A DNA stretch of 23,682 nucleotides from CAYGLV01 sp964351025 (GTDB lineage: Bacteria; Actinomycetota; Thermoleophilia; Gaiellales; Gaiellaceae), in assembly GCA_964351025.1 (NCBI GenBank), contig CAYGLV010000039.1:1-23682 (forward strand), in the 5' to 3' direction. Numbering within the stretch: position 1 is the first letter of the stretch; each line of letters starts with the position of its first letter. A program made the translations under genes and the position numbers. The notes beneath the pieces are model-generated. The model saw only the letters and a list, made by a program, of their open reading frames with translations. It ran no database searches and was not told where the DNA came from. Of this stretch, positions 15,191-21,920 are shown one piece after another.

Positions 15191-15574
15191 ATGCACGTAC
15201 CCGCGCCTGCCGGCGAGGCTTCCGTTCCCGCCGAGGCGGAGGCGACCGCGGCCGACGGCCCGCTGGTGGAGATCCTCACGTTCGATGGTTGCCCCAACCA
15301 CGAGCCCGCAATCGCGCTCGTCGAGCGTGTCGGCCGCGAGCTCGGCGTGCGGCCCGAGATCCGACTCGTCGACGTTCCCGATCAAGAGACGGCGCAGCGG
15401 CTTCGCTTCCTCGGCTCGCCGACGATTCTGGTCGGCGGCCGGGACGTCGACCCCCAGGCGACCGAGCGCAGCGACTACGCGCTCTCCTGCCGCATGTTCC
15501 AGACGGACGAGGGGCTTGCCGGCCAGCCGGACGAGCGCTGGGTTCGCGAGGCGCTGCTGCGCGAGTCGGGGTGA
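15191..15574 (+). CDS. Thioredoxin-like protein with FDGCPNH motif
   Basis: From ATG 15191 (GAGGAG 8 nt upstream; an alternative GTG at 15182 overlaps the arsR stop) the product is 127 residues. After a 22-residue Ala/Glu/Pro-rich leader comes a thioredoxin-fold half-motif: VEILTFDGCPNHEPAIALVERV, with a single Cys where thioredoxins have CxxC, then PEIRLVDVPDQETAQRLRFLGSPTILVGGRDV including the cis-Pro SPT, and SCRMF later. Proteins of this type are often found beside ArsR regulators and mercury/arsenic genes in actinobacteria. From memory, relatives exist with Sec at the FDG-C position; this copy encodes Cys. Its role is probably delivery or reduction of thiol-bound metal, an inference from context. 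Confidence 0.8.
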   Translation: MHVPAPAGEASVPAEAEATAADGPLVEILTFDGCPNHEPAIALVERVGRELGVRPEIRLVDVPDQETAQRLRFLGSPTILVGGRDVDPQATERSDYALSCRMFQTDEGLAGQPDERWVREALLRESG

Positions 15575-15634
15575 CCTCTCCCCACCGGCCGCGGCGCGAT
15601 CGTCGCCCGTTCAATCGAGCAGCTCCCGTACCTT

Positions 15635-15653
15635 GCGGGCTCAGTGGGCCCGC
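15635..15653. terminator. Hairpin between convergent genes, overlapping the selenoprotein B-like stop
   Basis: GCGGGC (15635-15640) and GCCCGC (15648-15653) form a perfect 6-bp stem with the loop TCAGTGG; the minus-strand stop codon lies in the loop. No U-run follows on either strand, so it is a weak bidirectional candidate. Confidence 0.35.
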
Positions 15654-16432
15654 TTGCGCAGCTGGCGCTCGCGGAGGTCGTCGCGCTCCCAGCGGAAGCC
15701 GAGATCGACGATCGTGCCCGCCGGATGGGGCCGTGCCGCTTCGGCCAGGCAGGCGCGTAGCACTGCGCGGTGCGTGGCCTCGTCGCCGACCGCGCCCAGT
15801 GTGAGCCCGAAGGGGTGCTCGACCAGGCAGGCGAGCGAGGGCTTGACGAGCTCGCTGATCTCTCGCACCTGGCTGATCGAGACGGTGGCGAGGCCGTGCT
15901 GGTCGAGGATGCGTTGGAGCAGTCCCACGGACTGCTGGCAGACCGGTCAGGAGGGGACGAGCAGGACGAGGTCGACGGCATCGGCGAGCAGCTTGGCTGT
16001 GACCTCCGGGCCGGTCTGCCGGAGCAGCGGTTCCGCCTCGGGGATGTAGCCCATGAACGAGAAGGCGCGAGGCGCGAGCTCGCCGATCTCGCCTTCCGCC
16101 GCGAGCCGGCGCAGCAGCGCGAGGGGGAAGACGACGTCCGGGTCCTCGTCTGCGCGGCGGGTGTCGTAGCCGACGTGGGCGAAGCGAAGTTCCCGTGCGT
16201 CCGCGGGCAGTTCGCGGTAGCTGCTGTCGCCGCCCTTGCCGAGGTCGAACGCCGGCTGGTCCGGCAGGTGCGCGCCGGCGGTTGCGACCAGCGCGATCCG
16301 CGAGCGCTTGAGCGGGCGCTCCAGTCGGCGGCGCGGCGAGGGCTCCTCGAACGTCGTCCAGTCGAACGGCGCGTAGACCCGCTGGCGCACGTAGTCGTAC
16401 TCGACCTGCGCAAAACCGCGGTAGCGCCCCAT
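15641..16432 (-). CDS. Glycine/sarcosine/betaine reductase selenoprotein B-like protein, UGA = Sec162
   Basis: Read from ATG 16432 through a TGA at 15949-15947 to the TGA at 15641-15643, the product is 263 residues. The first part matches the GrdB/PrdB-like family: RSRIALVATAGAHL, GDSSYRELPAD, VGYDTRR, DPDVVFPLALLRRLAAEGEIGELAPRAFSFMGYIPE. The TGA falls in LLVPS-UPVC-QQSVGLLQRIL, a U-x2-C redox motif (Sec162, Cys165) that in Cys relatives is CPxC. The rest (GLATVSISQVREISE, KPSLACLVEHPFGLTLG) continues the same domain. In clostridial reductases the selenol attacks the substrate C-N bond; in aerobic actinobacteria the substrate of these short stand-alone proteins is unknown. No grdA/grdC/prdA partner is nearby, so a canonical Stickland complex is unlikely. 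It is convergent with the thioredoxin-like gene. Confidence 0.87.
15918..15949 (-). promoter_or_regulatory. UGA(Sec) codon with strong SECIS-like hairpin, selenoprotein B-like gene
   Basis: Ten nucleotides after UGA, AGCAGUCC (15936-15929) pairs perfectly with GGACUGCU (15925-15918) around a GUG loop at +19 to +21. An 8-bp stem placed about 10 nt after the UGA, with G first in the loop, closely matches the bacterial fdhF-type SECIS layout (an apical stem-loop about 11 nt after the UGA). Confidence 0.7.
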
Positions 16433-16442
16433 CGAACGGACC

Positions 16443-16541
16443 CTAGCCGCGCGCGAGGTGGCGCGTGACGCGGACGCGTGTCCCGCACGCTGTCGAGCAC
16501 CAGTGTCGGCGCGAGTTGCCGGTCAGGAAGAAGAAGGGGCC
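16443..16541 (-). pseudogene. Remnant of a CGNR zinc-finger protein (C-terminal fragment)
   Basis: Between the selenoprotein B-like start and the GH130 stop, a minus-strand frame gives PFFFLTGNSRRHWCSTACGT then RVRVTRHLARG and a TAG. This resembles the end of CGNR-domain proteins (usually LFLDxSRNxSRRWCSMxxCGNRxKxxRxR), with the second half of the zinc site retained. CGNR has become CGTR, and the upstream part is replaced by the GH130 3' end, so it looks like a decayed, 5'-truncated gene. Confidence 0.5.
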
Positions 16542-16567
16542 AGGACCACCCGCGTCCGGCGGAGCGG

Positions 16568-18043
16568 CTACCGCTCGACGAGTCGCGTGAGCACGTCGTC
16601 GAGGGCGAGCATGGCGACCCGCGCTCCGACGTCCGAGAACCCGTACGGCAGCAGGAGCTGATCGGCGTGGATCATGCTGCCGCACGAGTAGACGACGTTG
16701 GGCACGTACCCGTCACGCTCGTCCTCGATGGGAAGCAGCAGCGGCTCGTCCAGATGGCCGAGGACCCGGCAGGGATCTTCGGCGTCGAGGAGGATCGCTC
16801 CGAGCGCGTATTGCCGCAGCGGGCCCACTCCGTGTGTGATCACCAGCCAGCCGGCCTCGGTCTCCAGAGGCGACCCGCAGTTGCCGATCTGCACGAGCTC
16901 CCAGGGACGGCAGGGGATCTGGATCCTTTCGACGGTGTCGCGCCAGGAGCGCACGTCGTCCGAGAGCATGAGGTAGTTGCTCTCGTTGTCGTGGCGACAG
17001 AGCGCGGCGTAGCGGCCGCCGATCATGCGAGGGAACAGTGCGATGCCCTTGTTGTGGGAACACTTCCCGGTGAGCGTCGCTATCCGGAACGAGAGGAAGT
17101 CTCGCGTCTCGATCAGCTGCGGCAGGATCTGGAAGCCGTCGAACGCGGTGTAGGTGGCGTAGTAGTGGACGGAGCCGTCGTCGTGGGTGAAGCGCACGAA
17201 GCGTGCATCCTCCATGCCGTGGCTCTCGTTGGGCCCTGCCGGGAAGATCACGCGTTCCGCCAGCTCCGATTCCTCGGCGAACGTCAGCTCGTAGTTCGAG
17301 GCGGCCAGGGACCGGATCGTGCTGACGGTCTGGCAGGACATCGATCGATCCACCCCCTGCCGGTCGAGATCGAGGACGGCGGCATCGAGCTGGTCGCACG
17401 TGAAGTGCGGGGGCAGCGGGTCGAGGATGAGACCGGAGATCTCGTTCGAGGTCCCCAACTCGGCGAGCTTCGCCGAGTAGACGTGCTTGTCGTAGACGGG
17501 CGCGCGGCGGCTACCGGTGGCCGCGTAGCCGCTCGGCTCGTCGATCGTGACGTTCAGGTTCGCGTCGATCACGCCGGAACGGAACTCGATCGAGGAGACG
17601 TGCCCCTCGCCGACCGCGCGCAGGCTCATGACGAACCGCTGTCCCCCGGGATCGAGACCGGACTGGTCCGGCGCCGGAACGAGTGAAGGGTTGCCGAGGG
17701 CGGCCGACTCGATTGAGTACTCGTGCGTGAAGTACGCACCTATCAGCTGCCGGCGCTCCTGACTGATCTCGGCGGGAAGGGCGATCCTGTCGGCCACTGC
17801 GCCGAAGTTGCCCTCGAGCGTGCCGCTTAGGTCGGCGTGCCGATCGGCGAAGCCCTGGTACGACGCCTCGAGCGTTGATGCGAGCTCGTCGTCCGGCATG
17901 CCCAGAATCCGGTCGACGATCAGCTCGATTCGTGACCGCCCGTCCGGGAAGATCTGGTCTCCGGGTACGAAGAGCCTGGCGATCACACGGCTCGAGTCGG
18001 GAAGGAACCGGACGTCGGTCCGCGTGATGGGAATCGGGTTCAT
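16568..18043 (-). CDS. Glycoside hydrolase family 130-like glycosidase/phosphorylase
   Basis: The 491-residue product begins at ATG 18043 with AGGAGG 8 nt upstream. It has the five-bladed beta-propeller pattern and the hallmark GMEDARF (276-282) of GH130, followed by TYTAFDG, CSHNKGIALFPRMIGGRYAALCRHDNE and a C-terminal HGVGPLRQYALGAILLD region and VYSCGSM. GH130 enzymes phosphorolyse or hydrolyse beta-linked mannosides; the general acid is the Asp of the GMEDAR region in known members. An extra 100-residue N-terminal segment resembles that of the longer bacterial members. No sugar transporter is adjacent, so the substrate is unknown. It is divergent from the SRPBCC gene. Confidence 0.85.
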   Translation of the reverse strand: MNPIPITRTDVRFLPDSSRVIARLFVPGDQIFPDGRSRIELIVDRILGMPDDELASTLEASYQGFADRHADLSGTLEGNFGAVADRIALPAEISQERRQLIGAYFTHEYSIESAALGNPSLVPAPDQSGLDPGGQRFVMSLRAVGEGHVSSIEFRSGVIDANLNVTIDEPSGYAATGSRRAPVYDKHVYSAKLAELGTSNEISGLILDPLPPHFTCDQLDAAVLDLDRQGVDRSMSCQTVSTIRSLAASNYELTFAEESELAERVIFPAGPNESHGMEDARFVRFTHDDGSVHYYATYTAFDGFQILPQLIETRDFLSFRIATLTGKCSHNKGIALFPRMIGGRYAALCRHDNESNYLMLSDDVRSWRDTVERIQIPCRPWELVQIGNCGSPLETEAGWLVITHGVGPLRQYALGAILLDAEDPCRVLGHLDEPLLLPIEDERDGYVPNVVYSCGSMIHADQLLLPYGFSDVGARVAMLALDDVLTRLVER

Positions 18044-18335
18044 GCCGTCGTCCTCCTACTTCAGTGGCTCCACCGAAGCGCTCCTGCGCCGCGGCCGTAC
18101 GTCTGCCTGCTCGTCGGTCGATGGGAACAGCGACTGACTCACTGCGTCGTCGGACCCTCGCAACGCCCAAGGGATTCACCCGCCCGCACGGTCACTCAGG
18201 CACCGACCCGGCCGAGAGGATCCGCCCTCTCTCAGCTGCGAGAGCGAACAGCCGTCTTCGGGAGCCTGAATCGCGGCCGGCGAGCACGCCATCCAAGGAG
18301 TAAGGACATGAACCCAAGCGAAAAGGAGTGCAACC

Positions 18336-18758
18336 TTGAGCAAAGTCGTTTCCGAAAGCATCACCGTACACGGCTCTCCCGACACGGTCTGGGCGATCGC
18401 CGGCGACCCGGGCGCGATCGGCGGGTGGGTACCGGCACTCGCCGAGTCGAGCTTCAGCGACGGCGAACGTGTCTGCACGACCGGCGACGGTGCGGAGATC
18501 CGCGAGCGGATCCTCGCCCATTCCGACGCCGAACGCTCCTACACCTACGAGATCGTCGCTTCGCCGCTGCCACTGCGCTCGTATCGGTCGACGCTCGCGG
18601 TACACGGGCACGGCGACCACAGCCACGTGAGCTGGGAGGCGCAGTTCGAGGCGCTGGAGGAGGAGCAGGAGCCCGAGCTCGAGGCGATGTTCACCGGGCT
18701 CTACCGTGAGGGCCTCGCGTCGTTGCGCGACCGGGTCGAAGGTGCGGCCGTAGCCTGA
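18336..18758 (+). CDS. SRPBCC (START-like) family protein
   Basis: The 140-residue product starts at TTG 18336, supported by AAAGGAG about 8 nt upstream. It shows the polyketide cyclase/dehydratase-type START fold: ESITVHGSPDTVWAIAGDPGAIGGWVPAL, then RVCTTGDGAEIRERI, SYTYEIVASPLPLRSYRSTLAVH, SHVSWEAQF, and a long C-terminal helix ending LASLRDRVE. Such proteins bind a hydrophobic small molecule in a cleft; ligand and role are unknown. Its stop TGA (18756-18758) directly abuts the stop of the convergent selenoprotein gene. A GTG at 18328 is out of frame and an ATG at 18308 opens a different frame. Confidence 0.8.
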   Translation: MSKVVSESITVHGSPDTVWAIAGDPGAIGGWVPALAESSFSDGERVCTTGDGAEIRERILAHSDAERSYTYEIVASPLPLRSYRSTLAVHGHGDHSHVSWEAQFEALEEEQEPELEAMFTGLYREGLASLRDRVEGAAVA

Positions 18759-19484
18759 TCAACCGGCGTGGCGGGCGCGGGCGGCGGCCCGCGCCCGCTC
18801 CGTCCACAGCTCCTCCGCCCTCGCGAACTCAGCGATCGCCCTCGGACCGTTCCGCTCGAGGCCTCGACTGAACGCCTCGCCGTCCTTTCTGCGTACCTCG
18901 AGCTGCTCCGTGTGGAAGGGTGCGTGTCGAAGGTCGATCGGCTGCGCTTGGAACCGCTGCAAGAACTCGCCGATGCGGGCGGCAGACGTCCACATCGCCT
19001 TGTAGAGGATGACGCCGCCCCGTCCGAGCACCCATGACATGTTCGGCAGCGCCCCGTACGCTGTGTGAACGGGACCACTGAGGTCGTCAACGAGGATCGG
19101 CCGCACGATGCCGATCTCATCGCGCAGGCGGGCGGCCGCAGCGAGCTTCTCGTCGAAACTCGCGTGGGCAGCGAGGTGCTCGCCCGGATGCGCCTCCCGG
19201 GTGTAGACGAAGTACCAATCCCACTCGGGATGCTGCGGCGCCAGCTGGTCGAGCAGAGGACCCTCCGCGCTGCAGTACGGTCAGGTAAAAGAGCCGAACT
19301 CGAGCACGACGCCGCGCCGCCGCCACAACTCGGAGAGGCGCACGTGCGAGCCGTCGAGCGCGGTCAGGTCACCGTCGGGAGCCCGCCCGCCCGCGTGGAG
19401 CACGTTCGGGAACCGGCCGAACTCCCCTTCGTCTTCGCCGGTCTCGACGTACACGTCGAACTGCTCGTAGTTGTACGCGCCCAT
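18759..19484 (-). CDS. Deiodinase-like thioredoxin-fold selenoprotein (redoxin domain), UGA = Sec68
   Basis: Read from ATG 19484 through a TGA at 19283-19281 to the TGA at 18759, the product is 241 residues and has no other internal stop. The N-terminal part ends in LTALDGSHVRLSELWRRRG then VVLEFGSFT-UPYC, with Sec68 and Cys71. After it comes YFVYTREAHPGEHL. This order (FGSxTUPxx, then xVYxxEAHP) is that of the iodothyronine deiodinase family, here with a U-x2-C redox pair as in thioredoxins and peroxiredoxins. The C-terminal half (IVRPILVDDLSGPVHTAYGALPNMSWVLGRGGVILYKAMWTSAARIGEFLQRF) completes the fold. Likely roles are reductive dehalogenation or peroxide/disulfide reduction. No Shine-Dalgarno is seen, so the start is uncertain. 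Readthrough is inferred, not proven. Confidence 0.85.
19253..19283 (-). promoter_or_regulatory. UGA(Sec) codon with SECIS-like hairpin, deiodinase-like gene
   Basis: After UGA and 7 nt, GCA (19273-19271) pairs with UGC (19255-19253) and, past a 5-nt bulge, GAG pairs with CUC around a GGUC loop at +19 to +22. The stem is imperfect but the loop lies at the same distance as in the selenoprotein B-like gene, and it begins with G. Confidence 0.42.
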
Positions 19485-19746
19485 CGGTGTACGTTAGCGT
19501 CAGCGGCTCCACGGAGCCGGTTCAGTCGCTCTGCCCTTGCGGATCCGCTTGTCGGCGGGCCCCAGCAGGCCCCGCCGCGAGGGATCGCCTCCGAACGTGA
19601 GCCAGACCACGTTGCCGGTCGTCGCGGGCTCGGACGAGCAGCAACGTTTCGGTGGACTGCGGCTTTCGGCGTTCGGGAGGACAGGCTGAATCCCGCTTCG
19701 GCCCCGTCGGGTCATAGAGAGGCAAGGCAATCGACCCAAGGAGGGC

Positions 19747-20037
19747 ATGATGAACGACCTCGACCGCGAGGCGACTGCAAGGCAGAAGGTCGCATACGCG
19801 CTGCTCGGTCTCGTCACGATGGGCTGGATGGCGGGGCTCGTATTGGGCTTCGCCGCCGCCAACGATTCCGGCGGGAGCTTCGTCGAGACGACGCCGCAGT
19901 GGCTCGTCCCGGCGCTACAGGGCGTGATCGGTGTGGCGATCCTGTCGGTCGCAGTCGTGCTGACCGCGATCATCAACCGCATCCGCATCCGCGCCCATGT
20001 CCTGAGCGAGGCGCTTCCGAGCCTGCTCACCAAGTAG
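19747..20037 (+). CDS. Small two-TM membrane protein of unknown function
   Basis: The 96-residue product has two likely transmembrane helices, VAYALLGLVTMGWMAGLVLGFAAA (about 15-38) and a second at LQGVIGVAILSVAVVLTAII (about 58-77), joined by a short loop and followed by a basic Arg-rich tail. AAGGAGGGC lies just upstream. With ATG 19747 the spacing is only 2 nt; an ATG three bases later (19750) is better placed, so that is an equally good start. I do not recognise a family. It is followed 23 nt later by another membrane protein gene, probably in one operon. Confidence 0.72.
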   Translation: MMNDLDREATARQKVAYALLGLVTMGWMAGLVLGFAAANDSGGSFVETTPQWLVPALQGVIGVAILSVAVVLTAIINRIRIRAHVLSEALPSLLTK

Positions 20038-20060
20038 GAACTAAAAAGGAGATCATCGCA

Positions 20061-20672
20061 ATGACCACAGCAACCGTTTCCCACGTCGGCCGTGACCTCG
20101 CCATCGCGCGCGAGGACGAAGGCTTCGACATGCCCGCAATGGCGCGCCGGGTGTGGCGCCCGATGCTCGCGATGGGCCTAATGGCCGTCGCCGCCGGCGT
20201 CGCCGCCGGCGGCGTACAGGCGAGCGCCGATCAGCCCCTGCACGTCTCCCAGGTCGCAGCCTGGAACCCGGGTGTGCTCTTCCTCGGCATCGGCTTCCTG
20301 CTCGCAGGCGTCACCTTCCTGCTCGCGACGATCCTCGGCGAGCTGCGTGACGGAGGCGCGACCGTGCAGTCGGCGCTTGGCGAGAAGGCTCTCATCCTGA
20401 AGCGGCCGCTCACCGGCAAGGCGTTCCCGGCAGCGATGATGATGGGCCTGATGACGCTGATGGCCACGCTCGTGATCGGCTTCGTGCAGGCCGCGAAGCT
20501 CGACACCGATCCGGCGGGCGCCGCCGACATCGGCGCCTGGGTGGGACCGCTGCGCTTCGCCGGGCTCGCGCTCCTCTTCACCGGCATCTCGCTGGCACTC
20601 GTGACGATTGTGAGCGCCCTTCGCTTCCAGGCGTCGCGGATCCGGCAGATCGCCGACGAACGCTCCGCGTAG
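20061..20672 (+). CDS. Membrane protein of unknown function
   Basis: From ATG 20061 (AAAAAGGAG 10 nt upstream) the product is 203 residues with four hydrophobic segments: PMLAMGLMAVAAGVAAGGV, VLFLGIGFLLAGVTFLLATIL, a Met-rich MMMGLMTLMATLVIGFVQA, and FAGLALLFTGISLALVTIVSAL. The intervening loop (LRDGGATVQSALGEKALILKRP) is cytoplasm-like. No metal or redox motif is clear and no family is recognised. It forms a probable two-gene unit with the upstream small membrane protein and is followed by a strong hairpin. Confidence 0.8.
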   Translation: MTTATVSHVGRDLAIAREDEGFDMPAMARRVWRPMLAMGLMAVAAGVAAGGVQASADQPLHVSQVAAWNPGVLFLGIGFLLAGVTFLLATILGELRDGGATVQSALGEKALILKRPLTGKAFPAAMMMGLMTLMATLVIGFVQAAKLDTDPAGAADIGAWVGPLRFAGLALLFTGISLALVTIVSALRFQASRIRQIADERSA

Positions 20673-20693
20673 ACCGGGCGCGTGTCCTCCCTC

Positions 20694-20723
20694 GACGGCC
20701 GCCTCGTCTCCGAGGCGGCCGTC
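20694..20723 (+). terminator. Strong GC-rich hairpin terminator
   Basis: GACGGCCGCCTC (20694-20705) pairs perfectly over 12 bp with GAGGCGGCCGTC (20712-20723) around GTCTCC. It begins 21 nt after the membrane protein stop. There is no true T-run, so it resembles the U-poor terminators common in actinobacteria. Confidence 0.7.
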
Positions 20724-20827
20724 ACCCGTTCTCCAGGCCCCGGCAGACGCTCCGCCGAGCGAATCTTTCTGACAGCGCGCGGGTCGAACGAGCAGACGTC
20801 GAAACCCGCAACCGAAGAGGAGCCATC

Positions 20828-21175
20828 ATGAAACAGGCAGTCTGGAACGGCGAAGTCATTGCAGAGAGCGACGACACGGTCGTCGTGGAGGGCAACCACT
20901 ACTTCCCCGCGGAGTCGGTGCGAAGCGAGTTCCTGGTCGAGAGCGACAAGCACACGGTGTGCCCCTGGAAGGGCGCTGCGAGCTACTACTCGATCGAGGT
21001 GGACGGGGAGCGCAACAGGGATGCGGCCTGGTACTACCCCGCGCCGAGCTCCGCAGCCCGGCGGATCAGCGGCCGCATTGCGTTCTACCACGGCGTCAAG
21101 GTCATCGACGATCGCAGCGGCGACGCCGATGGGGCGGGGCTGCTGAGCCGCCTGATCGGCGTCTTCTCACGCTAG
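20828..21175 (+). CDS. DUF427 domain-containing protein
   Basis: The 115-residue product starts at ATG 20828 with GAGGAG upstream. It matches the DUF427 pattern: a W-N-G-E-V-I-A-E-S-D-D start, VVEGNHYFPAESVRSEFL, the characteristic CPWKGAASYYSIEVDG, and AAWYYPAPSSAARRISGRIAFYHGVKV. DUF427 proteins are small beta-rich (beta-tent) proteins whose biochemical function is not settled. The CPWKGxAxYY motif is intact. It is a single gene, convergent with the glutaredoxin gene at 21220. Confidence 0.9.
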   Translation: MKQAVWNGEVIAESDDTVVVEGNHYFPAESVRSEFLVESDKHTVCPWKGAASYYSIEVDGERNRDAAWYYPAPSSAARRISGRIAFYHGVKVIDDRSGDADGAGLLSRLIGVFSR

Positions 21176-21219
21176 GCGCAGTGGCGGCGTCCGATCCGGG
21201 CGTGCGGCCGTGCCGTCAT

Positions 21220-21720
21220 CTACGCGGTGGGTTCGTCGATGAATTCGCCCACGTCCGCGCCGTCACCGCTGTTGAGCGCGTTCACCAGCTCGCGCGCGGC
21301 CGCCGCCGACGCGGGGAGACGCTGGATGACGCTGCCGTCGCGATCGACGATTACGACGGCATACCGCCACGGGCCGCATCCCCCACCGATCATCGCCGTC
21401 GCGAGCCCGGCGAGCGAGAAGTGACGGGTGACCGCCGCCCGAGGGAAGGGCTCCCGGCGCGTGAGTGGCTGGAGGAGGCCGCGCCGGTCGAGCCGCGCGA
21501 GATCGGACGCGCCGCCCACAGCCGTTCCGTCCACCGTGATCTGCGGCACCGTCGGGCGACCGGTCAAATCCACGAGCTCGCGGCGGAAGCGAGGCCTGCC
21601 GTCGCCGCTGATCTCGGTGAAGGCGATCCCGCGGCGCCGAAGCAGATTCCGTGTGCGCGCGCAGTGAAGACAGCCGGAGAGCGTGTAGACCTCGACGACC
21701 GCCGTCTGCTCGGAGCTCAC
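21220..21720 (-). CDS. Glutaredoxin-domain protein with C-terminal extension
   Basis: From GTG 21720 the product is 166 residues. Residues 7-85 form a glutaredoxin domain: VVEVYTLSGCLHCARTRNLL with the active site C17-LH-C20, then GRPTVPQITVDGTAVGGASDLARL (cis-Pro TVP and the glutathione-binding GGxxDL). The remaining 80 residues (FSLAGLATAMIGGGCGPWRYAVVIVDRDGSVIQRLPASAAAARELVNAL) are not glutaredoxin and not recognised. It reduces mixed disulfides or ligates a thiol cofactor. The start is uncertain because the frame is open further upstream, but that region has no domain content. Confidence 0.85.
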   Translation of the reverse strand: MSSEQTAVVEVYTLSGCLHCARTRNLLRRRGIAFTEISGDGRPRFRRELVDLTGRPTVPQITVDGTAVGGASDLARLDRRGLLQPLTRREPFPRAAVTRHFSLAGLATAMIGGGCGPWRYAVVIVDRDGSVIQRLPASAAAARELVNALNSGDGADVGEFIDEPTA

Positions 21721-21920
21721 AGGCTCCGACCCTGCATCGGGGCGGCGGAGCCGCTGCCCCGCACGGCGGCTGCGATGCGCACGCGGTACGCCGATCCTGT
21801 TCCCATGCCTCGTTGGACGCAAGGAAGCGATGCAGCGATTCGCCCGAGCGTACTCGGCCCCATCCGGCCGGCTCGTCCGCGCCCTCAGGCGCCACCAGGC
21901 GTCAACCGGAGGCAAGACGA

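Noticed and set aside
18308..18335. ATG at 18308 (behind GGAGTAAGGAC) as the start of a leader peptide or alternate gene
   Set aside because: The frame gives an Arg-rich product that overlaps the SRPBCC gene and lacks domain content. A short leader peptide is conceivable but unsupported.
19500..19640. Minus-strand frame ending GGDPSRRGLLGPADKRIRKG
   Set aside because: It looks coding-like, but no start or domain is found and upstream sequence is taken by a plus-strand gene. It could be a decayed 3' end; evidence is too thin to annotate.
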